NCBI RefSeq assembly: GCF_023227905.1
Contig: NZ_JALOCF010000042.1
Coordinates: forward strand, 1 to 41,700
Origin: Methylobacter sp.
GTDB lineage: Bacteria > Pseudomonadota > Gammaproteobacteria > Methylococcales > Methylomonadaceae
DNA length: 41,700 bases
Direction: 5' to 3'
Every line of letters starts with the position of its first letter. Position 1 is the stretch's first letter. The notes beneath the pieces are model-generated. The model worked only from the letters and a program-made list of their open reading frames with translations. It did not search any database and was not told the origin of the DNA. The position numbers and the translations under genes are program-made. Below, piece by piece: positions 35,270 to 41,700 of this stretch.

Positions 35270-37395
35270 CTACGCGGCCACTGCCTCAGCGGTTTGTCCG
35301 CCTAGTTGAACCAGGCCATCGACCTGCAAGGCTTTGGGCAATTGATGCGTAATGAAGATCATCGTCGCTTGGCCTTTTAGCTGGTTGATGGTTTTGGCGA
35401 AAGCTTCGGCCGTGATGGGATCGAGGTTGCTGGTGGCCTCATCGAAGATGAGGATTTTCGGCCGTTTGAGCAAAGCGCGTGCAATGGCGATACGCTGCTT
35501 TTGCCCGCCGGACAGCCCGGCGCCTTTTTCGCCGATTTCGGTTTGGTAGCCCTGCGACAGGCTTTGAATATGGTCGTGAATTTCGGCCATGCGGCAGACG
35601 GTTTCGACATCTTCAAAGCTGGCGTGGGGAGCCGCGGCAATCAGGTTGTCATACACGGTACCGGAGAACAGTATTGTTTCCTGCGGGACAACACCGAATG
35701 AGTTGCGCAGCTCGTTGGCGGACAGAAAGCGGGTATCCACGCCGTCGATTTTGATGATGCCCTCGGCAGGCATAAGAAAGCCGAGCAACAGTTTGGAGAG
35801 CGTGCTTTTGCCGCATCCGGACGGCCCCATCAGGGCGACGGTTTTGCCGGGCGGAATGATCAAATTGAGACCGCGATACAGCCAAGGCTGGGTATCGGCA
35901 TAGCGAAAACCCAGTCCTGTGATTTCGATACGCCCTTCGACTTGAGTACGCCGTGTCGGATCAGGGTATGCGGTTCGGGCGGGCAGTCCATCAGGTCGCC
36001 CAGACGTTTGACTGCGATGCTGGCTTGCTGGAATTCCTGATACAGGCCGGTGAGCCGTAACACAGGCTGCGAAAGCCGTGAGGAAAACATCTGGAACGCC
36101 ACCAGCATGCCAATAGTGAAACCGTCGTTGTTCATCACCAGTAAGGCGCCGACGACGAGAATAGCCGCAGTCTGGAATTGTTCCAACAGGTTCGATACGG
36201 TTTGATAGGTATTGGCCAGACTGCGGGTTTGATAGTTGGCGCCCAGGTAACCGGCCAAGTAATCGCCGTAGCGGGTTTCGAGTTGCGGCTCCATTTGCAG
36301 GGCTTTGACGGTTTCTATGCCGGCCACATATTCAGTGAGAAACGACTGATTGCGCGCGCCTAACATAAATTGCTTGTTGAGCCGGGTGCTCAGTATGGGG
36401 GTAATGGCAAAGCTCAACCCGGCCAGCAATGCGATCAGCGCGACGGCGATTAATGTCAGTTGCCAGCTATAAAAAAACATCACTGCCAGAAACACCACCA
36501 TAAAAGGCAAATCGAGAATCAGCGAAACTGCCGCGCCGGTGATAAAGTCGCGGATGGTTTCAATGCCATGCAGCCGCGCAATCAGCGTACCAGTCGGCCG
36601 ATGCTGGAAGTACAGGTGCGGTAGCCGCAGCAAGTGACGGAAGACCGATGTGCCGAGCGCAGCATCAACCCGATTCCCAGTATGCAGGATCAGTTGCTGG
36701 CGAATCCAGCCCATCCCGGCAGAGAACATCATGAAAATGAACATCCCTACACCTACCACTTGCAAGGTAGACAGGGTTTGATGCACGACCACTTTATCGA
36801 TGACTACCTGGGAGAACAGCGGCATGCCCAAGCCTAATAGTTGTATAGCCAACGAAGCCAGCAGTACATCACGCCAGATAGTTTTATGCTTCAGCAGTTC
36901 GGACATAAACCACTTGAAACCGAATGGCTGACGCTTAAGGCCAGGATTGAGGTCGGCACCCTCTTCCGCTGGTTCCGGTATGGTTCTCTCAATGGTAATT
37001 ACATCCTGCTCATAACGGGCAAGAAACTCGTCAACCGAAACGCTATGCGGTTGATCTGTACCCGCAGAAAAATACACCACCTGTTCTCCGTCACTTTGAA
37101 TTATCAAAGCCAGAGCCGTCGATGCAGGATGCGGCTCGAAAGACACCGCCTTTTCGAAAGCAATAAACGGCAAAACCATTCGCTTGCATGACCGGACATC
37201 GAACCGGGCGGTTTGTGTCTTCAGCCCCATATCACCCAGCGCCTTAAGCAATTGGGTCAGAGTGTGTGGCGGCGGATTTTGCCTGATCACTAAATCTGCA
37301 TCAAACGGAATACGATGTAGCTGGCATAAACTGGCAAGCAGCCAGACAAAATCTGCATTGTTTATATCACCGGGGGACGGGGTTTCTTGTTGCAT
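35270..37395 (-). pseudogene. type I secretion ABC transporter (HlyB/LapB type), one-base frameshift
   Basis: This is the inner-membrane exporter ATPase for RTX cargo. Restored, it would be about 708 aa. A degenerate C39-like domain without catalytic cysteine (about 15-135) is followed by a six-helix ABC membrane domain (about 165-440) and an ATPase with Walker A GPSGCGKST, signature LSGGQKQR, Walker B ILIFDEATSNLD and switch ITHQL. The frame breaks at 35957-35962. The minus strand reads CTGATCCGACAC where one more C would give TLIPTRRTQVEGRIEITG and join the halves. As written, the first frame ends at 35860 without an ATPase. The ATG at 37395 with AAGGA upstream is preferred to the longer frame from 37458. 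Sequencing error cannot be excluded. Confidence 0.88.
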
Positions 37396-37954
37396 CAATT
37401 CCTTCTCTTGGTGTTTTTTTGTTTGGTTAAACAAAATTATAAAAGAATAGCCCCTCAATTAGGACACTAATCCCGTAGCATACATCAATTTTCTTAAATG
37501 CAGGAAGGAGTGTTAACCGGCTTGAAAACTTGCCAAATCCACAATAAAGGAGCGTCTAAGCTTGCCAGCCGTTAATCACTATCCTGTTTTTTCAAATAGA
37601 CACACTGTCTTATCTTGACTGAAAAACGGCGCTAAATGGCGCAAATTTTGGACGCTTCTTACATTATTGTTAGTAAAAATTTGCGAAAAAAGTTGGCTTT
37701 TTTCAAAGAAATTTCTAACTTAATCCTAGGAAATTCCAAACTTTCGATGCCGTTACCCAAAGCGCCAAATGTAAAGGCAGTAACTGGTATAGGAGGTTAA
37801 AAAATGGCCGTTAGCAAAAAATGCAAAATGACATATTTAATAGTATCGCGTTGAATACCAGCGAGTTGTACATCAAAGGAAAGCATATTTACTGCTGATC
37901 GTTGGTACATCAGGGCTAGAACAATTATCTGTTAGTTGGCACCAACTGAAATTG
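37396..37954. other. upstream region of the transporter, no firm gene
   Basis: It holds a perfect TATAAT on the minus strand (37436-37441), 40 bases before the transporter ATG, but without a good -35. A perfect AT-rich hairpin, GAAAAAAG-TTGG-CTTTTTTC, is at 37685-37704. An inverted repeat AGTTGG-CA-CCAACT (37934-37947) lies just before the IS1 end. A short plus-strand frame is listed separately. Confidence 0.35.
37804..37854 (+). other. short frame with consensus ribosome site, possible gene start relic
   Basis: AGGAGG (37791-37796) stands seven bases before an ATG that opens a 16-codon frame (MAVSKKCKMTYLIVSR). A shifted frame from 37820 continues as MQNDIFNSIALNTSELYIKG and stops at about 37897. 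This could be the beginning of a gene lost to a frameshift and the IS1 event, or a chance match. Confidence 0.25.
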
Positions 37955-38763
37955 GGTAGTGGGTTAAATCTGTAATTTGGCATGGCTACCCAGGCCAAAC
38001 TCGACCTTGTTAATCAGCAATCCGATGACCGTATCATGCAGGGTTTCCAACTTTGAGAAGCAAATTGTTTTCCGTGTCAGTCGCTTAATCCACGTTCTGA
38101 AATTCAAATTTTTGCGTTCAATCTTTTGGGTGTTGCGCTTACCCACCTGATGCTTGTCGATTTCAAGGTGACACTCATAAGCCCCCCAATCATCGGTGTA
38201 ATAGCGGCTACTCAAGCAATGCTTTCAGCGCTTTGAATACCTCATCCTTGCGTTTGCCAAACACATAAGCCAGTACGATATTCGTCGCATGATCAACAGC
38301 ATACCAGAGCCAGCGTTGATTGGACTTGTTGCCGACAAAAGACCACTGCTCATCCATTTCAGCCTCGGCACAAGCCAATTCTAATCTCACCGCCAAATTT
38401 GCTGCCGAATTCAAGGTCTGAAAATTTGGATTGACCTGGACGAGGCCGCTCGACTTTTTTTAGCGTGCTAATCACGGTGTTTTTGTTGATCTTGAGAACC
38501 CGTGCGGTATCACGGATACCGCTACCATTGATGGACATCTCCACAACTTGCTCTTTGATACCGGGTCTACAAGCCTTATAGCGGTAATCCAACATGAACG
38601 TTTTAGTTTTGCACTCCGGATGTTGGCAACGATAACGCTGTGTACCCGATGCGCTACGGCCGGACTTCATAATTTGCTTGCTGCCATAGTCCGGGCAGGT
38701 AATTTCTTGATAACAGGTCATACCCGCTATTATACGAGAAAATTACATATTTGACCCATTACC
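37955..38763 (-). mobile_element. IS1-family insertion sequence
   Basis: 809 bp. The ends are 24-base inverted repeats with three mismatches, beginning GGTARTGGGT (37955-37978; complement at 38740-38763), the same GGTRATG-type tip as IS1. Gene order and frames are IS1-like (insA, then insB after a -1 shift). The flanks (CTGAAATTG on the left, AACACATAG on the right) are not a target duplication. The right end interrupts a glycosyltransferase gene. Confidence 0.88.
37964..38721 (-). pseudogene. IS1-family InsAB transposase, broken in the catalytic half
   Basis: InsA-like part (38721-38359): zinc-ribbon CPDYGSKQIMKSGRS, with the second Cys of the first pair replaced by Tyr, then a helix-turn-helix (GSGIRDTARVLKINKNT). 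A run of seven A on the minus strand (38455-38461) allows a -1 shift into InsB, giving KKSSGLVQVN...EAEMDEQWSFVG. InsB then breaks at about 38210: ALKALLE stops, and YYTDDWGAYE continues in another frame with a few residues missing. DDE residues (MDEQW, TDDW, KIERKNLN) survive in pieces. The first shift is the known IS1 mechanism; the second is damage. Confidence 0.85.
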
Positions 38764-39207
38764 AACACATAGCCACCATCTTCAGCTGGAGCGATGACGG
38801 CATGTTGGTCGCTTTGAAGAGTTGTCAGAACTTCCTGCAAGTCATCAACAGTAAGGCTTGGACAATCGCAGCCGATCAGGATCGCATGGCAATACTGTGA
38901 CAGAGCGTCACTAAAGGCATTCAGCATCTTGTCTCCAAGATCGGAGCCACATTGCATAGGCAGCACCAAAGGATAATACTTGGCGCACTGTTCGAAAAAA
39001 TGAATGCTTGGTATCAGGAGTGCAGTAAAGCTGAACGTCACACAATGGCTGTTGAAACGCTCGATCCAGCGTCAATCGAGTCAGTTGTCGGTGCGCGGCG
39101 GCGGCTTGGGTTGCGGTTAGCGTCGGTTGCAACCGAGTTTTGGCTTGCCCCGCCACCGGCGCTTTACAAAAGATCAGCAGTACGCTGTTGGGGAAAAGAG
39201 TGGTCAT
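38764..39207 (-). pseudogene. TIGR04282 family arsenosugar-cluster glycosyltransferase, truncated
   Basis: N-terminal part of a DUF2064/TIGR04282 protein: SVLLIFCKAPVAGQAKTRLQP, then the frame breaks in CTPDTKHSFF. It resumes EQCAKYYPLVLPMQCGSDLGDKM, ILIGCDCPSLTVDDL and PAEDGGYVLV, where IS1 begins. The break is an extra A in a six-A run (38995-39000), so there are two independent lesions. The C-terminal part is absent on the far side of IS1. Genes of this family usually accompany TIGR04283 and ArsS, as here. Confidence 0.85.
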
Positions 39208-39307
39208 AGCTCAACCCGCTTAAACGGGAACATATTCAAAGTCACCATTACTAATAAATACCAAAATAAAATACCAAGAAATACGCTAAAACGGACAACG
39301 GTTTCCA

Positions 39308-39991
39308 TCAAGATCTATGGTAGTAGCTGGCTACCAGCTCGCGGGGATCGGCACCGAAAAAATACCTGAGTCGCAGCCACCACATCAGTAGGATGGTTTT
39401 AAGGATTCCATATCGTTGCCAACGCCGTGCCGAAGTAACAACCTTGGCTGTCAGACAACACGGACTACCCAGCTTTTTCAGACGTGCACTCATAGCAATA
39501 TCCTCCATCAGTGCGATATCAGGAAATCCGGCAACGGCCTGAAGAGCCTGGCGAGTCATGAACAAAGTCTGGTCGCCGGTGGCGATGCCGGTCAGCCGCG
39601 AACGCCAGTTCATCATGAACGCAATCAGCCTAAAAACAGGCTGCGGATTGTCGAAGCTGACATCGAATCGGCCCCATGGGTATTCATCAGTAACCGCCTG
39701 CAATATCAGGTTTATGGCGTTATCCGGTAAACGGGTGTCGGCATGCAAAAACAACAGCACATCGCCCTGCGCCTCCGCCGCGCCGCAATTCATCTGCCGA
39801 GCTCGGCCGCGGGGGCTCTGTAATACTTGATCGACCAGCAATCTGGCGATTTTTGCGCTGTCGTCATCGCTTCCACCATCGACCAGTAGCAATTGGCAAC
39901 GGTCCCGTAGCGGTTGCAAGGCTTGTAGTTTGATGGCAATTTGACTGGCCTCGTTGACAACAGGGATGATAATGCTGAGTTGTGGTTTCAT
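39308..39991 (-). CDS. TIGR04283 family glycosyltransferase, arsenosugar cluster
   Basis: A GT2-fold glycosyltransferase of 227 aa from the ATG at 39991 (MKPQLSIIIPVVNEASQIA). The 21 codons upstream overlap arsS and are not family-like. VDGGSDDDSAKIA holds the nucleotide-binding aspartate, LLFLHADTRLPDNA the metal-binding DxD-like site and ALMEDIAMSARLKKLG the acceptor-side ED. The C-terminal WQRYGILKTILLMWWLRLRYFFGADP is hydrophobic and typical of TIGR04283. The gene follows arsS by 11 bases. The proposed role is sugar transfer in arsenosugar synthesis; the exact reaction is not established. Confidence 0.88.
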   Translation of the reverse strand: MKPQLSIIIPVVNEASQIAIKLQALQPLRDRCQLLLVDGGSDDDSAKIARLLVDQVLQSPRGRARQMNCGAAEAQGDVLLFLHADTRLPDNAINLILQAVTDEYPWGRFDVSFDNPQPVFRLIAFMMNWRSRLTGIATGDQTLFMTRQALQAVAGFPDIALMEDIAMSARLKKLGSPCCLTAKVVTSARRWQRYGILKTILLMWWLRLRYFFGADPRELVASYYHRS

Positions 39992-40002
39992 GATCGACTT
40001 GC

Positions 40003-40962
40003 TTATAAAGCGCCGCCGCAACTGCTGCCCTGTCCTGCCGTACAACCGTAGCAATGTGCAGCAGTAGCAATTGCTGCACCGTTCAAAGTGTCCAGGGTTA
40101 AATCGCCAATATGCACGCGTGGCTTAGCAACCGCGCCCAACGGCATAGACAGCATCTGGTTGAAGTCGCAATCGTAAACAGTGCCCTGCCAATCGATGCT
40201 CAGCGTATTCAGGCACATTAGTTGGGCGAGATTGTCCTCGCGAAAACTGCTGCATAATAAGTTTAGATACGCATCAAATCGCCCCTGACTGACCAGCATA
40301 CTGCCGAAACGCTGGATCGGCATATTGACGATAGCATAGAGCCGATTAAAGACGATGCCGTAATGCTGTAGCAAATGCTGTTTGTAGGCCTGTTCCAGGC
40401 TTTGTTGATCGGGCGGCAATACCGCATCTTGTGGGTTGAAAACCAGATTAAGCTGCAACGGGCTGTCTGGCTGACCATAACCCAACCGGTTCAGGCGCTG
40501 CAAGGCGGCCAGACTGTCCTTGAATACGCCTTTACCGCGTTGTTTATCGACATTTTCTTCCAGATAACAGGGTAGTGAGGCGCTGATTTCCACCTGTTGC
40601 TCGGACAGAAATTCTGCCAAGCCAGTATAGCGCTGATCTTCCAAAATGGTCAGATTACAGCGATCGATAACCTTAATCCCCTGCCTGCGCGCTGCCTTCA
40701 CCAGATAGTGAAAATGCGGGTGCATTTCCGGAGCACCGCCGGTTAAGTCCAGGGTGTGAATATTAGCTGCCTGAGCCAACGCCAAAACCTGCTCCAGTGT
40801 TTCCAGGCTCATCATCTCGGTACGCTTAGGCCCTGCATTGACATGACAATGTGTGCAGCTCAGGTTACAGAGATAGCCCAGGTTGACTTGCAGGATTTCC
40901 AGCGGCTTACGGAAAATGGCTGGAAAGTCGCTATTGGCTAAGAGTGGTCGAATGTCGTGCAT
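40003..40962 (-). CDS. arsS: arsenosugar biosynthesis radical SAM protein ArsS
   Basis: A 319-aa radical-SAM enzyme that attaches a 5'-deoxyadenosyl unit to dimethylated arsenic, on the route to arsenosugars. The SAM cluster cysteines are C32, C36 and C39 (LCNLSCTHCHVNAGPKRTEM). LDLTGGAPEMHPHF, VIDRCNLTIL and SLPCYLEENVDKQRGKGVF are nearly diagnostic, as are NMPIQRFGSML, YDCDFNQML and the C-terminal HCYGCTAGQGSSCGGAL of the extra-cluster domain (DUF3641). The ATG at 40962 has AAGGA close upstream and follows the DUF3047 stop by two bases. No arsM gene is in the window. Confidence 0.95.
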   Translation of the reverse strand: MHDIRPLLANSDFPAIFRKPLEILQVNLGYLCNLSCTHCHVNAGPKRTEMMSLETLEQVLALAQAANIHTLDLTGGAPEMHPHFHYLVKAARRQGIKVIDRCNLTILEDQRYTGLAEFLSEQQVEISASLPCYLEENVDKQRGKGVFKDSLAALQRLNRLGYGQPDSPLQLNLVFNPQDAVLPPDQQSLEQAYKQHLLQHYGIVFNRLYAIVNMPIQRFGSMLVSQGRFDAYLNLLCSSFREDNLAQLMCLNTLSIDWQGTVYDCDFNQMLSMPLGAVAKPRVHIGDLTLDTLNGAAIATAAHCYGCTAGQGSSCGGAL

Positions 40963-40964
40963 GA

Positions 40965-41609
40965 TTAATCCTTGGAAAACCAAATATCGCCATAAAAGGC
41001 AGAAACTTGCTGGTTACTGTTATCAGTGTCGGTCATCAGTGCCACGGCATCGATAATGTGCAAGTCTTTACCGAACAGCTTTTGCAAGTCATTCTTCACA
41101 TTACGCTTTTCTCTGTACCAGACATTTGTCGATGCTTCCGGGCCGCGCAGAGCTATCATCATCGCATGATCGCCGGCAAAGGCATTAGGCCAGACTTTAT
41201 CCTTTGATGTATTGCTCGCCCAAACATAATTAATCGCTTTGGTCTGCCAAAACGCCAGACCGCCCTTGACCACCACATAAATACGGGCAGCATAATCATC
41301 GCCGGCCTTACTTTGTTCATTTAGCCCTTCCAAGTGGTTGGTGATGCGCCACGACCAATTCAGAAACGGCGTTTGTTCCAAATCAATGCGCTGCTCTTTA
41401 AACAAGCCGGAAGCTGCGTCGCGGCTGTCGGCTTTTAGCGCCACGACGCCATCCAGGGTTTGCAATTGATAACGGGTTTCGCCTTTAAAACTTTTATGCT
41501 CCCAGTCGTCTAGCTGGTTGCGGCTGAATTCACCCATCATCAACCTGGATTCAGCAAGCAGATTCTGAGTTGTAAAAACCATCAATAACGTGATAGACAG
41601 TCTTCTCAT
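40965..41609 (-). CDS. DUF3047 exported protein
   Basis: A 214-aa protein with a signal peptide (residues 1-19, ending TQNLLAES). The mature domain is DUF3047-like: DGVVALKADSRDAASGLFKE, LNWSWRITNHL, ARIYVVVKGG, INYVWAS and a final VSAFYGDIWFSKD. It is predicted periplasmic with an all-beta, carbohydrate-binding-like fold; the role is unknown. It is the first gene of the arsS run, with a two-base gap to arsS, which suggests a cell-envelope step or coincidental cotranscription. About 90 bases upstream remain in the window and show no clear promoter. Confidence 0.85.
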   Translation of the reverse strand: MRRLSITLLMVFTTQNLLAESRLMMGEFSRNQLDDWEHKSFKGETRYQLQTLDGVVALKADSRDAASGLFKEQRIDLEQTPFLNWSWRITNHLEGLNEQSKAGDDYAARIYVVVKGGLAFWQTKAINYVWASNTSKDKVWPNAFAGDHAMMIALRGPEASTNVWYREKRNVKNDLQKLFGKDLHIIDAVALMTDTDNSNQQVSAFYGDIWFSKD

Positions 41610-41700
41610 TATGGTTACCTGCTCACTTGTTTGGTATCTGTGTTTTTAATCATGCAATACACAAATACATAGGTAACGTTGATTGTGAAAGGTTAAGGGA

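Noticed and set aside
39992..40054. 21-codon extension of the TIGR04283 glycosyltransferase
   Set aside because: It overlaps the conserved arsS C-terminus in another frame; the usual GT2 start is at 39991.

Overview
The window reads as chromosome from a gammaproteobacterium. A methanotroph of the Methylococcales type is my best guess, because it combines an exosortase-associated TIGR04073 protein, an SmbP-like periplasmic protein, an arsenosugar cluster, fused SpmA/SpmB and a very large RTX protein. That is inference from gene content; no rRNA or tRNA gene was seen.

Layout. (1) 1-1.5 kb: a REP-associated tyrosine transposase (RAYT) with cognate REP hairpins, a small membrane protein and a structured repeat. 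(2) 1.5-11.4 kb: housekeeping genes, all on the minus strand. One run is spmAB, mtaB, a UbiB/ABC1 kinase-like gene, glpK and a small membrane protein. A second is a PilZ gene, birA and coaX with zero or 4-base junctions. Then come a Mut7-C RNase-like gene and a TIGR04073 gene. (3) 11.4-15.5 kb: plus-strand small genes (secreted coiled-coil protein, SmbP-like protein, hypothetical, macro domain) and a decayed IS5-family element. (4) 15.5-37.4 kb: a type I secretion locus on the minus strand. In transcription order it holds a HlyB/LapB-type ABC transporter broken by a one-base frameshift, a relic of a secreted-effector-like domain, a broken RAYT element, a gene tail, a 372-aa membrane protein, a 5090-aa RTX protein and a HlyD adaptor. 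(5) 37.4-41.7 kb: an IS1-family element that truncates the last gene of an arsenosugar-type cluster (DUF3047, ArsS radical SAM, TIGR04283 glycosyltransferase, truncated TIGR04282 glycosyltransferase).

The most unusual object is the 5090-aa protein. It has three ordinary RTX blocks, a FrpC-like self-processing module with an Asp-Pro junction between two diverged copies of a roughly 300-aa module, then 28 tandem repeats of about 91 residues, cadherin/VCBS-like domains and a low-complexity C-terminal tail. Two neighbouring repeats carry in-frame inserts at the same loop; one is encoded by a sequence that looks like a dispersed palindromic DNA repeat. The locus is visibly decaying: the transporter is frameshifted, two gene fragments remain, and mobile elements sit inside and beside it. 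The giant frame itself is intact over 15 kb.
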